64,000 bases of DNA from Paenibacillus sp. L3-i20 (GTDB lineage Bacteria; Bacillota; Bacilli; Paenibacillales; Paenibacillaceae), in NCBI RefSeq assembly GCF_022180385.2, contig NZ_BQME02000002.1, forward strand, positions 1,798,001 through 1,862,000. The letters are read 5' to 3'. How positions within the stretch are numbered: the stretch's first letter is position 1; the number at the start of each line of letters is the position of its first letter. Both the position numbers and the translations under genes were made by a program. The notes under the pieces were generated by a model. It saw nothing but the letters and a program-made list of their open reading frames with translations. It did no database searches and was not told the origin of the DNA. Of this stretch, positions 27,353 through 37,234 are shown piece after piece.

Positions 27353-27988
27353 TTATCTCGAAATTAATTCATACAACTGTCCATGTGTTCGACCATCAGC
27401 TAAAAACAAACGAACATAGTCCGATTTCCCAACCTCAAAAGTAGGCAGTATGTTTCTTCCCGCTGAGAATGAGGCTACAAAAGGATATAAGATGCCATCT
27501 TCTCGGTTTGCTGGATAACTTCCACTTTTTTTCACATAGCACAATACATCATTCCCAAGAGCTACTTCCGTATTTACTTCGATCTGAATACTCTTCTGTG
27601 TACGGAATAATCCGCCCTTTTCCGAGATGGAATAATAGACTTTAGCTCTTCCAGCACTTATTTCGATCGTATTATCTCCCTTTGGCTGTTTAAGCAAATA
27701 TGAACCATCTTGGGACTCAACAAGAGCATACACAGTAAATCGATACAGGCGGGCGCGATCAAGTCGAGTAACGTATCCGTTATTCGCTTTATATTCTGCT
27801 TTTGTGTATAGATTAAAGTCATCGTTATGTTCAATCTCTTCTTCTGAACCGTTCAAAGCGAGCTTGTTTATATAAACTGCGTCGACTCCTCGCGGCCACG
27901 TAAAGCGCAATGTGCAACGATCCTCTTCAAGTGAACGCGAAAGTCCTGTAATAAGGGGTGAATCTTCTTCTGCGATTATAAACTGCAT
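27353..27988 (-). CDS. Beta-rich (fibronectin-III-like) protein of the GTPase operon
   Basis: 211 aa from the ATG at 27988 (MQFIIAEEDS), with AGAGGGG nine bases upstream. An in-frame GTG at 28024 overlaps the VWA stop codon but has no ribosome site. The segment FTWPRGVDAVYINKLALNG...YKANNGYVTRLDRARLYRFTVYALVE looks like a fibronectin-III-like sandwich, and a second strand-rich unit follows. No signal peptide or TM. It probably acts as an adaptor within the complex. Function not known. Confidence 0.72.
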   Translation of the reverse strand: MQFIIAEEDSPLITGLSRSLEEDRCTLRFTWPRGVDAVYINKLALNGSEEEIEHNDDFNLYTKAEYKANNGYVTRLDRARLYRFTVYALVESQDGSYLLKQPKGDNTIEISAGRAKVYYSISEKGGLFRTQKSIQIEVNTEVALGNDVLCYVKKSGSYPANREDGILYPFVASFSAGRNILPTFEVGKSDYVRLFLADGRTHGQLYELISR

Positions 27989-28023
27989 GTTCTCCATCCC
28001 CTCTTTATTGTAAAAACAATTCA

Positions 28024-29301
28024 CTAAAAGCCATGACTGCGTCCCTCTTTGCCACGTCCACCTCTACCACTTGCAACAGGGCTCTCTATCGCTCCACCTT
28101 TATCCCGTCGAGTGTTTTTGCGCTCACCTACTGGAACAACTAAGGTAAACAGGGAAATTACTGCGGCAAGTACAAGTGCAGCGATCAATCGGTACATCCC
28201 ATCTGTAAACGGTACACCCGACAATCCCGCATTCAAAATAAGACCAGAGATCAAACCTCCGACAATCCCGCCAGAGCCAAAGCTAAGTGCTAAGAAACGG
28301 TTATCGAACATTAGCCCTAATGCTATTCCTAAAGTTAATCCGATAATAACAAAAGACAAGACACGCAAAAATTTATATATGGAATGCTCATCTGGTGCAT
28401 TAGCGTTAATTGCATGAAGCATCCGATTATCGATTGTCATATAAATATTTTGGAATGCGTCCGCAAGTCCTTCCGACTTAGAGACATCATAATATTTCCC
28501 GCTAGTAGATTCTGCTATCTCTTGAAGCAAAATAACACCTTGGTCATAGCCCATTTTGAGCCCGATCGTATGAATTGCAATGTTTTGGCTTTGAAACTCA
28601 CTAATTTGCTCCGTAATATTAGATTCACTGAATCCGTCCGACAATAAAATAACCATCGTCCCACGTTCTGCAAATTCCTTCTCTTTTATAACAGCTAAAG
28701 CTTGGTCCAGAGCTGCACTATAGTTCGTTCCACCATCAGATACTTGAATCGTATCAATTACTCCATAGACACTCGATTTCTGTTCTTCTGTACCTACATT
28801 CGCAAATGGCATTAACAATTCCGCTGTATCGGCAAAAGTAACAATTGCTACCCGCTTTTCTTTATCCATTTCGGCTATTAGCCCCTTGGCAGCTTCAAAA
28901 CGATCATTGTTAGGATCTGTTTCAAGCATGCTGCCAGAATTATCGATAACAAGTACGATATCTCTTACCTTCTTCGTATCACCGAAATCAAGACTATAAA
29001 TAAGCTGGAGTACAGCACCTATTACAAACATTAGAACAAGTGTAGCTGGAACTAGCAGCTTCCAAGATATATCGACATATCGTTGTCGCCATGAGTGTCC
29101 ATTTAACTTCGGTGAAACGAGTTCCGCAATTAGACAGGATAGACCAATACTTAAAGCAAGTATGCCGAAATAAAGTCCAACGACAACGTAGCTTGGCCAA
29201 TCCTCTGGCAGCGTAAGCATGACAACCTCGCCAATTGCAAACCCAATTGCTGCACCTAATAAACTAAACAGCAGAAGCAGCATATTTATTTTCCGTTGCA
29301 T
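28024..29301 (-). CDS. Polytopic membrane protein with VWA domain
   Basis: 425 aa. About three TM helices precede a von Willebrand A domain (about residues 118-290). The metal-ion site is intact: DNSGS in VLVIDNSGSMLETD, the Thr in DGGTNYSAAL and the Asp in LLSDGFSE. About four more helices follow, then a Gly/Arg-rich tail. VWA domains bind a partner through a Mg ion, so this protein likely docks other components at the membrane. It lies inside the operon, 53 nt after the gene upstream. Confidence 0.9.
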   Translation of the reverse strand: MQRKINMLLLLFSLLGAAIGFAIGEVVMLTLPEDWPSYVVVGLYFGILALSIGLSCLIAELVSPKLNGHSWRQRYVDISWKLLVPATLVLMFVIGAVLQLIYSLDFGDTKKVRDIVLVIDNSGSMLETDPNNDRFEAAKGLIAEMDKEKRVAIVTFADTAELLMPFANVGTEEQKSSVYGVIDTIQVSDGGTNYSAALDQALAVIKEKEFAERGTMVILLSDGFSESNITEQISEFQSQNIAIHTIGLKMGYDQGVILLQEIAESTSGKYYDVSKSEGLADAFQNIYMTIDNRMLHAINANAPDEHSIYKFLRVLSFVIIGLTLGIALGLMFDNRFLALSFGSGGIVGGLISGLILNAGLSGVPFTDGMYRLIAALVLAAVISLFTLVVPVGERKNTRRDKGGAIESPVASGRGGRGKEGRSHGF

Positions 29302-29354
29302 GTTGACAGCACCCTCTCTCCTTAACTATTGATCTAATACCTAATTTGATTCGT

Positions 29355-31742
29355 TTATCGAAGAATGGAAAGCTCAGATTCGTCAATCGAATGAAATTTA
29401 TGGCCATCATGCAAGTAAGCTACATAGAACACTTTTGCATTTCGGAAATAAATAAGATCTTCCATATGAAAACCGCCCATCAAATGAAGCTTCTCTACCT
29501 CACTGCTGCGCTTTTCATTCAAACATCCGAGCTTATGAATGCGTGACGCTTCATCCATTCCGAACGCATAACGAATAAATTCACTGCTTCGATCTCCGAA
29601 CAAATACTTTTCTTCATAACGATTTTTGTGCATATAATCGAACAGTCGAATATTAATCGTCGCATTGTCCTCTAGCATGCGGTAAAGCTGCTGAAACAGC
29701 TCCTCCTTAGGCAATGCTTTCCGATTATTATAGGACACAGACACATTTGCTCGCTCCAGCAATTCTTCCTCAAACGATAAAGCGAAACGTTCAGTTGTAA
29801 AAATGTCTCTTCGGCAAACGACAATCAATCTCTCAATGAACAGGGATTGTTCCTGCTCCAACAGTTCCGCTACATTCCCTATGTAACGTTCCTCAAACAA
29901 TACAGATGACCCGCGTTTCTCCTCAAGTTCTAGAACAACATCTGACGTTACACGTTCGTAATAATCAAACACATTTTGCCCGATATAGTCATCTCCTAAG
30001 GAAATGCTTTGCTTCGCTGCTGTTTTTAATTGAGCTCTTAGATCATGCAGACGTTCAATACGAACACGGTACCATTGATTCAAATGTTCAAGCTCAGCAG
30101 CAATACGTCGATAAAGAGTAAGTTCCGCTTTCAGTCGCAGCACTTCATATCGCAGTCCGTAGACTCCCTCTAAGAAAGCATTGATGAAGGAGCGTACATT
30201 TCTTTTGTCCATAAAAGGAATCCGTTGAAACTTCAAGTTCTCAACTCGCGTAGCACTTGTTACCTCAAGCTCTTCTTGGGCATGTTCAATAGCTCGGGTA
30301 AGATCTCGAATTTTTTCGCGGACAGCTCCTATTACTTCACCTTTCCCATCACTATCGTCTGTCCACTTGAACAAATGAAACAAGGAAATATTCGTATTTT
30401 CTTTCATGTTCCGAGCAAGTGTAGCCTTGATGTCCTCGGCAACTTTTAATCTTTCAATCAGCCGTTCAGTAGCTTCTACAAAATGTTTGTTGAAGAAGGT
30501 ATCGCAACCATTTCCATATAAGGCGTGCTCTGCTTCTAACAACGTCATACCTCGTAGTTGTTCATAGCTAACTCCACTCGTGATAAGCCCCTTCAAATCT
30601 TCAAGCCGATCTGCTCCAGGAATTAAGCTGTTGCTTCTTGCAGCAAGTGTTACATGATCTACTCCGAAGAAACGAAGCTTCTCCTTCTGGTCAAGTTCTT
30701 GTACAGCCTGCAACCTTACGATGACTTGGTCAAAGAGGTGGTATAACACTGTTAATGCAATGGCATATGCGGGACGCTGTACTCTTGCTAAACCAGCCGA
30801 TACATATCCCATTTTACCGGATTCAGCCTTCAAACTATTTTTAAAAGAAGTGTTGTTATAGCTTTCTCCGCTGAATTGATTGCTGGCATCTTTGCGACTT
30901 CGATTTTTCAATAACATGACTCGGCAGATGATTTCATAATTCTGCTCCATACCATTAAGGGCAGTCATTCCTCTTTCATTGCGATCTGATAACAAATAAA
31001 CGAGATCAAACAGCGCGGATGGTCCATGATTTACTTGTATCGTTAATCCGTCACCAGTCAGCTGAAGAGGTGCGCTGTACGTGAAATCAGGCCGCTGCAC
31101 CCGCTCCAACTCTCGTAAGAAACTAACGCCTAATGCTGCTGCATAACCAAATGAATCGCCTTGTTCTCTCTCTTGAATTAGAGCGAATAAATCCATCTGA
31201 ACCGACTTGAACAATGTGCCAAATATTGATTGTGCTAACAGCGTAATGTCAGGCATCAAAATATTTATTGGATCATCAACACGTGTAATTACTGCTAGAT
31301 GAAGGCGATCAAATGATGCATACATCCGTCCATAATCACCGATTGTATCGTTAATCTGGCGGAAGGTTCGATTAAGCAGTATCAAATGATCTCTACTCGA
31401 AAAAAAAGTACTGCTTAATCGTTCACGCTTTGTCCGTTTATCGACAAGCTCTGATGGAAGACCCGTCAAAGGTATTGTAAATAGATTTGCAGAAGCTTCG
31501 TCCGAATTTGCTGATTCACTTACAGATGCGCCAGTTGATACGTGACAATAAACAACACCCCTGTTATTCGCCCATCTTAGCGCATTGGACTTCATCATAG
31601 GTTCAATTGCTTGCCCAGCCTCATCACCAACAAATAAAAAGACAGTTGGATAATGAATACTGCTCTGGTCATCTTCCGACCCTTTTAATCTTTGTTCAGC
31701 TGCCGAATAATCGGCAGCAAATTGTTCTACCATATCTCTCAT
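29355..31742 (-). CDS. Degenerate tubulin-like paralogue (795 aa)
   Basis: The start may be the ATG at 31742 or, with better ribosome-site spacing, the ATG three codons later. The protein has no clear catalytic motif. Its N-terminus VFLFVGDEAGQAIEPM lines up with ILIIGLGGTGIDALL of the tubulin-like protein next door, and ALFDLVYLLSDRNERGMTAL lines up with PFNLCHLISATNTEGKLL. The GGTGSG phosphate loop is absent. I infer a paralogue that has lost nucleotide binding, possibly the partner in a heteromer. A long helical region rich in Glu/Arg follows. It starts within 3 nt of the preceding stop codon. Confidence 0.62.
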   Translation of the reverse strand: MRDMVEQFAADYSAAEQRLKGSEDDQSSIHYPTVFLFVGDEAGQAIEPMMKSNALRWANNRGVVYCHVSTGASVSESANSDEASANLFTIPLTGLPSELVDKRTKRERLSSTFFSSRDHLILLNRTFRQINDTIGDYGRMYASFDRLHLAVITRVDDPINILMPDITLLAQSIFGTLFKSVQMDLFALIQEREQGDSFGYAAALGVSFLRELERVQRPDFTYSAPLQLTGDGLTIQVNHGPSALFDLVYLLSDRNERGMTALNGMEQNYEIICRVMLLKNRSRKDASNQFSGESYNNTSFKNSLKAESGKMGYVSAGLARVQRPAYAIALTVLYHLFDQVIVRLQAVQELDQKEKLRFFGVDHVTLAARSNSLIPGADRLEDLKGLITSGVSYEQLRGMTLLEAEHALYGNGCDTFFNKHFVEATERLIERLKVAEDIKATLARNMKENTNISLFHLFKWTDDSDGKGEVIGAVREKIRDLTRAIEHAQEELEVTSATRVENLKFQRIPFMDKRNVRSFINAFLEGVYGLRYEVLRLKAELTLYRRIAAELEHLNQWYRVRIERLHDLRAQLKTAAKQSISLGDDYIGQNVFDYYERVTSDVVLELEEKRGSSVLFEERYIGNVAELLEQEQSLFIERLIVVCRRDIFTTERFALSFEEELLERANVSVSYNNRKALPKEELFQQLYRMLEDNATINIRLFDYMHKNRYEEKYLFGDRSSEFIRYAFGMDEASRIHKLGCLNEKRSSEVEKLHLMGGFHMEDLIYFRNAKVFYVAYLHDGHKFHSIDESELSILR

Positions 31743-31744
31743 CC

Positions 31745-34700
31745 TTACTTCAACTTTCTGCGAATATCATGAAGCTTGGCAGACATCCCTTTGTAAAACT
31801 GATACAGTTCCTCACCGTTTGCCAGCTCAGCCCTCTCATATTCCAGACGCTCACGGGCATCAAGGTATATGCCGAATAGATCATCTAGCTTAGTAACAAG
31901 TACCGAAGTATCTTCATTAGCTGTAAGTTCCGTCACCCGGCGGCCAGCTTTACGCAGCAATGTGTTGCGGCTTTTTTCATCTAATGCACGGAAGCTTTCG
32001 AACACATCATATTCAATATAGTTGCCACCCTTCATCAGGTTGGCAAACGGCGACCATGCTTCCTCTTCGGCATCTCGATCATAGACATATAGCGCTCCGC
32101 GCTTACAAATTGTATCTGTATACAAAGCCTCAATAAATTGCTCCAACCACTTCTCTTCACTTTCATGAAGAACTAACAATCCTTCTAGCTCCTTAATGGA
32201 AGCTGCGATTGCATCCATCTTCGCAAGCTCCTCACGAACTTTCCTCAATTGTTGAGGTGATCGGATCAAATTTTCTTGTGCCAGCTCTTCTGAATAACTA
32301 CCGAAAATATCCTTTGTCGACTCAACCTCTAAGCCGCCTGCCAACAATCTCTTCAGTTCTATAACCGCACACTTCACTTCACCCAAGTTCGGCTTTGCGC
32401 TTTCCAATTGCATAGTGAATGACTTTAGCACATCCGACAGTTGGAAAGGTTTAGTAAACCGAATGTTGTATCGATTGCTAAGCGGATTGTCGATACCCTT
32501 CTCGGCAATAATTCCATAGTTCACCGCACTCGCAAACTCCACTCGAATTCTTGCGTTATAGCTCTGCACCCGGGCATTCACATATGTTTCTCCCCATGAC
32601 TTCTCAGGGATTGGCGACGGCAAGAAGGTCCAATTATCCTTGTCGCTCTGAACAAGATGGCGTCCGATGCCTTCTTTGTCCAAAATCGTACGTTCATAGC
32701 TCTCTTCATAAACTTTCAATGGAGTATAAACAAAAAGTGGCACACCGTTTTTCGTATTGAGCCAGAAAATTCGATTGCGAACTTCACTTTCTTTTATCGT
32801 AAAGTGGGACTTGCCAATCGAGCTATTCTGATAGTTACGAATCCCCCGCAGTATGCTAGGCGCCTGTACAGGAACCGATACGAAGCCCCATGAAGGAACA
32901 TGTAAATTACCTGCACTATTGCTAAGATGGAACACAGGAATCGCTTCCTCATCCAGCTTGCTCGCAATATTACGCTCAACAAATTTTTCAATTGATTCAT
33001 CATTGCCATATTTCATAACAAGGAAATCTTCCATCGATTTCGTAATCAAATCTCCGAACTTATCCGTCAAAAATTCTGAGATTGAGCCGACAATATCGAT
33101 TTCTTGCTCCTTGACCCATAGATTGGAATGATCAAGCAATTCCCGGGTAAAGTCACGAATGAGATCCTCACCGTCTTTATTGTCCATCACTCGGCTGATC
33201 ACATTAGATATATCAGGCACACTAACGATATTCCAATAATACGTTTTGTTGCCTTTATGGTCTCCTTGCTCTTCACCACTCGTTAGTATTTCACCGTTTT
33301 TCGCAAAGATCGTATTAAGTACATTCAAAATTTCAGTGTATACGTTATAAATACGGTTATTCTCCGCATTAAGAAGCTCATATAAATCTTCATAAAATTC
33401 GATCATGCGCTCCATCCGCTCAACATCTGCACGGAGCCAATATTCATTAATTTTTGCTTCGATATAATTGTTCTTTTTCTTATCCTTGGATACAAAAGCG
33501 CTCTTCGCATCGCCCATTCTCTCATCTGCTTGATCTCTGGCCGCTTCAATTTCACGTGGAAGTCTTTGCAAACCTTCTTTAAGCGATTCAATATATGAAA
33601 GCAACATCTTTAACAAACAAAAGCCTTTTTCCGTGTACAAAAGTCGTGATACATAAAAAGGACCTTGCTCTGGATGAAGAAAAATCCGACGTATTTGATC
33701 CTTAAACTTCTCAACGCTTTCACCTGGAAATTGTTTCTTCGCTTTAATATATTCCTCACGTGCTCTAGTCAAAAAATTCAGCTCAAGCTCAGTATCCATG
33801 TTGACTGCTTGCATCTTAATGACATTATTGTAGCTCATACGTTCACTATTCTCGAAGCCAGGCAGCGGCTCAGGAACGCGAGCATCAAACGTCTTCATCA
33901 TAGACTCGAGGTCAATCCCAAGTTTGTGGACAAACTTCTCCACATCTTCCTGTGACGGTGCTTTGTGGAACATTCCTTCCATCTTTTGAAACAAGCGATA
34001 TGCCAAATATGTTGTCATCTCTTCAATCGGCAATACTGCTGACGAAGCACCAATGATGTTGTAGTCATAGTTAGCAGGGTACATCTTGTTCATTTGGGCG
34101 ATATTCGTTCTAATGTTGCTAATATAGTCATGTATCGCAAACTCTTCACCGGATTGTTTCTCTTCACTCGATATAAAGTTAGTAATGTTCTCCGCTGTTA
34201 CGTTCATGCAATAATCGTAAGCATTGTCCAATAGCTTGCCTTCTGTATTCGTAGCAGAAATAAGATGACATAGATTAAACGGCGGCAGGGGTGAATTTAC
34301 AGACAAAATGTTGCCATATTGCTGCTTGAACCGTTCTCCTCTTGCATCTACGTTCATCCAATAATCCAATTCTTTTAACGCTGCATATCCATTTTTCTTA
34401 ATATATTCTCTTGTATGATCACTTAAACTGTTGTTCGCAAGGTTGATGTCCGGTGTGAACAAATAGCCTAATGTATTGACTCGATCGATTCCTGCAGCAC
34501 CGTGATCACGTTCAATAATGCCTCTTACAATATAAGAAATATCGAGGAAACAGCCGCTGCCGGTTCCACCTGATAATCCCGTTAGAAGAAACACCATCAG
34601 CTTTTTATTTGTACCAACAGATAACGTCTTCACCTTTTTATCAATGCTTTGCACAACTTGGTTAATCTTAGTGAATAAAAGTAATCTTCCTGCTTGACGG

Positions 34701-35134
34701 ACCCCCGCCGCACCGTTCATACCATCCGTAATACTTAACTCAGGAGAAAGCCAATCCGTTATATATGGTTCCAAAATGCTGCGATTTTGCAACAATCCCC
34801 CTACTTCGGCATTTGATAGCAGTACAAATTCATTAATGGGATCGAGACCGACCCCTTTATATTTTTTGTTGCGATCCTGTTCATTCGTCTCAAAAGCGAG
34901 AAACTCTACATTATCGGGCTTGTCACGCTTTCTTTTGGAAATTGGGTCCTCCGGCAGTTTAAATCTGCGATTTATTTGATATTTCAAACGGAGCAGCGCA
35001 TCGATACCTGTTCCACCTAGCCCAATAATAAGGATTGGATTATCAATCGTATCTACTCTGATCTTTTCACTGACGATACCCCCGCCTAACGATACATCCA
35101 GCTGCTGTATATGCTCTCTAACGATTGGTTTCAT
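31745..35134 (-). CDS. Tubulin/FtsZ-superfamily-like protein (1129 aa)
   Basis: The nucleotide-binding features are clear: an N-terminal GLGGTG (residues 38-43) in ILIIGLGGTGIDALL, and the tubulin signature loop GLSGGTGSG at 186-194. This matches the large bacterial tubulin-like group (Tubulin_2 type), not cell-division FtsZ, which is about 380 aa. The C-terminal 800 residues are helical and unassigned. AGGAGGT lies eight bases before the ATG. It is the second gene of the operon, between the VWA gene and its apparent degenerate paralogue. GTP-dependent assembly at the membrane is inferred. Confidence 0.88.
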   Translation of the reverse strand: MKPIVREHIQQLDVSLGGGIVSEKIRVDTIDNPILIIGLGGTGIDALLRLKYQINRRFKLPEDPISKRKRDKPDNVEFLAFETNEQDRNKKYKGVGLDPINEFVLLSNAEVGGLLQNRSILEPYITDWLSPELSITDGMNGAAGVRQAGRLLLFTKINQVVQSIDKKVKTLSVGTNKKLMVFLLTGLSGGTGSGCFLDISYIVRGIIERDHGAAGIDRVNTLGYLFTPDINLANNSLSDHTREYIKKNGYAALKELDYWMNVDARGERFKQQYGNILSVNSPLPPFNLCHLISATNTEGKLLDNAYDYCMNVTAENITNFISSEEKQSGEEFAIHDYISNIRTNIAQMNKMYPANYDYNIIGASSAVLPIEEMTTYLAYRLFQKMEGMFHKAPSQEDVEKFVHKLGIDLESMMKTFDARVPEPLPGFENSERMSYNNVIKMQAVNMDTELELNFLTRAREEYIKAKKQFPGESVEKFKDQIRRIFLHPEQGPFYVSRLLYTEKGFCLLKMLLSYIESLKEGLQRLPREIEAARDQADERMGDAKSAFVSKDKKKNNYIEAKINEYWLRADVERMERMIEFYEDLYELLNAENNRIYNVYTEILNVLNTIFAKNGEILTSGEEQGDHKGNKTYYWNIVSVPDISNVISRVMDNKDGEDLIRDFTRELLDHSNLWVKEQEIDIVGSISEFLTDKFGDLITKSMEDFLVMKYGNDESIEKFVERNIASKLDEEAIPVFHLSNSAGNLHVPSWGFVSVPVQAPSILRGIRNYQNSSIGKSHFTIKESEVRNRIFWLNTKNGVPLFVYTPLKVYEESYERTILDKEGIGRHLVQSDKDNWTFLPSPIPEKSWGETYVNARVQSYNARIRVEFASAVNYGIIAEKGIDNPLSNRYNIRFTKPFQLSDVLKSFTMQLESAKPNLGEVKCAVIELKRLLAGGLEVESTKDIFGSYSEELAQENLIRSPQQLRKVREELAKMDAIAASIKELEGLLVLHESEEKWLEQFIEALYTDTICKRGALYVYDRDAEEEAWSPFANLMKGGNYIEYDVFESFRALDEKSRNTLLRKAGRRVTELTANEDTSVLVTKLDDLFGIYLDARERLEYERAELANGEELYQFYKGMSAKLHDIRRKLK

Positions 35135-35158
35135 TGCAACTTACCTCCTGGGTTCTAG

Positions 35159-36934
35159 TTATACGAGATATTCGATATAGATCGTTTTGTCTACTTGTGT
35201 AAGTGTAACCGTAATTCGATCACCGCTCTGAAGCTCCAGGTCACGCCCTGCAACTATCGCTCTTCCGAACTTTTCTACCTTACATATGGAGTCATTCACT
35301 AACAGCACGCGATCATTGTTAGCTGGCTTAAAAATAATTTTTTCTGTTTCCTTAAGCTCAGGAGCAAGTTGCAGCAACTGATGCAGCTGAAATTTACCTT
35401 TAAAGTGGTGTAGCTTCTTATATTGGGGCGAAGATTTATCCCCTGTATTTTCATCTCGAATTTCAATAATCAATTGTCCAACGAAACCACGACTTTTCTC
35501 CTTAAGTATCCGCCATAACCAATACCCAGCAGCAAGAACGACAATAGCAACAATTGCTCCGATGACCACAATTAATGTTGGAAACGGCTTATCCTCCGCT
35601 GTTTTGTCAGGCTGGTTAGTCGGCTTAGCTGCTCCAGTCTTCGCAGAAATGTTAAGTGCAGCGCTCTCGCGGAAGAAGCTTTGCTCCTCTGCTCTCACTT
35701 TAATTTCATAATCATTGCTGTTAGCAATTTTGTATTCCCCTTGGAAATAATCGTCCGTCGTCTTCATTTCTATTTGTTCTGTTTTTCCAGTCGTTAAATC
35801 TTTAACGTACATTACAGCCTGCATGTTGCTGTATTGCGATACATCGCTCAGCGGTTTGCCGCCACTCGCCAAAAATGCGTTAATTTCAACCTTGTCACCT
35901 TTGGAGAAAGTTGTTGATTGAAGTGGTGAAAGCTCTAATGTCAAATCATAATTAAATATCAAGTTGACATCGATCTTATCCTTTGCAACACCTTTGACCT
36001 TGAGCGTCCAATCTCCTTCGATTGGCTGCATCAGCTTAATTAAAGAATAGCTCTTCGACTTGGATAACAAAGCATTCTTCGATGGAATAGCAACGGTGTT
36101 GCCACTCGGATCAACGAGCTGCGCATCAACTGGCTTTGCTGACATAATCGAAATATTAGCTTCCAGCACATTGCTGTTAGGAACAGTTATTTTTACGTCT
36201 TGATAAGATCCATTAGCGGTAAACGAGTTGACTGGAACAATATTCAGTTCCAAATGACTAGCAAATATTTCACTTAAAATTTGTGGTAAATCATCTGCTG
36301 AATCCGTTACAAACGATTTACCAGCTGTCTTTTTGGAGAGATCAGCAAGTGCAGCTTTGTTAAGCTTACCGTCAGCGTTAAGACCGATTGTGTATATCGG
36401 AATACCGCTGTCTTTTGCCCCTTTCACCGCTTTATCCATATCTGCATTCGATTCAGCTTCTGTCCGTCCGGACTTCGGATCAAGCGAGTTGTTCCCATCC
36501 GCTAATAGAATAATGATTGGCTCACGATTGGGAGCTGCCCCATCCTCTAATATTTTCACAGCTTCCTTCACACCAACAGAAACGTCCGTATACGAACCTC
36601 TATCTATTTGATCAATAAATGATTTTAAATTTTCTTTATCCTCTGCGGAACGAATTTCTAGCAGCGCTTTTTCACGTTGAATTTGATCGGTATAAGCGAC
36701 GACGCCAACACGATCTCCCTTCTCAGACAACATATCGATAAACATTTTCATAGCTTCATTACCAATCTTGTCACGATCACTGTTATCCATAGAATGACTT
36801 ACATCAAGAACTAGGACAGCATCAATTTTGGATGCTCCTCCAGCTGCTGCTATAGTCGTCACACTGCTGAAACTCATTAAAACAACAAGTGCTAGTATGA
36901 TAGAATAATGTACATATTTTTTAAGTGAAATCAC
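35159..36934 (-). CDS. Secreted/membrane-anchored VWA protein
   Basis: 591 aa, GTG start behind GAGGAGG. A signal peptide (residues 1-31) is followed by a VWA domain with the metal site DVSHS at 44-48 and LLADGNNS further on. Beta-rich domains come next, then one TM helix (about 455-478, TLIVVIGAIVAIVVLAAGYWLW) and a cytoplasmic tail of about 110 residues with a beta-rich FHA-like or ubiquitin-like look (GRAIVAGRDLELQSGDRITVTL). The VWA domain should face outside and the tail inside. It is the first gene of the operon. Confidence 0.88.
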   Translation of the reverse strand: MISLKKYVHYSIILALVVLMSFSSVTTIAAAGGASKIDAVLVLDVSHSMDNSDRDKIGNEAMKMFIDMLSEKGDRVGVVAYTDQIQREKALLEIRSAEDKENLKSFIDQIDRGSYTDVSVGVKEAVKILEDGAAPNREPIIILLADGNNSLDPKSGRTEAESNADMDKAVKGAKDSGIPIYTIGLNADGKLNKAALADLSKKTAGKSFVTDSADDLPQILSEIFASHLELNIVPVNSFTANGSYQDVKITVPNSNVLEANISIMSAKPVDAQLVDPSGNTVAIPSKNALLSKSKSYSLIKLMQPIEGDWTLKVKGVAKDKIDVNLIFNYDLTLELSPLQSTTFSKGDKVEINAFLASGGKPLSDVSQYSNMQAVMYVKDLTTGKTEQIEMKTTDDYFQGEYKIANSNDYEIKVRAEEQSFFRESAALNISAKTGAAKPTNQPDKTAEDKPFPTLIVVIGAIVAIVVLAAGYWLWRILKEKSRGFVGQLIIEIRDENTGDKSSPQYKKLHHFKGKFQLHQLLQLAPELKETEKIIFKPANNDRVLLVNDSICKVEKFGRAIVAGRDLELQSGDRITVTLTQVDKTIYIEYLV

Positions 36935-37084
36935 GATAGTCCTCCTCGGTCATATTGCTAATTGACGTAATTAGTTCAAAAGTCATTGTTAGTCATGCTT
37001 GCCACTATGATGATATACTATCAACAAGTATACTCGATCGAATTCCAGAAATCACTTCTTTTGTCATATTAGGGAGGCACTAAA

Positions 37085-37234
37085 ATGGTTACATATATTG
37101 TTATAGGACTCATCGTTTTTATCGTTGTTATAAAAGCTATACAGTACCGTTCATTAAGGAAACGCGCTCCTTCGGAGGAACAAATAAGCAAGCTTGTATT
37201 GTCCATATTAAAACGCGGGCAGAGTGATCTATAA
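37085..37234 (+). CDS. Single-TM small protein, first of divergent pair
   Basis: 49 aa with GGGAGG before the ATG. One N-terminal TM helix (YIVIGLIVFIVVIKAI) precedes a basic cytoplasmic tail. Its stop codon overlaps the next start by one base (TAATG). It is transcribed away from the VWA/tubulin operon across a 150-bp shared promoter region, so it is probably part of the same system. Confidence 0.72.
   Translation: MVTYIVIGLIVFIVVIKAIQYRSLRKRAPSEEQISKLVLSILKRGQSDL

Noticed and set aside
31745-35134. Cell-division FtsZ
   Set aside because: The GTP-binding motifs are tubulin-like, but the protein is three times too long and lacks the dcw-cluster context.
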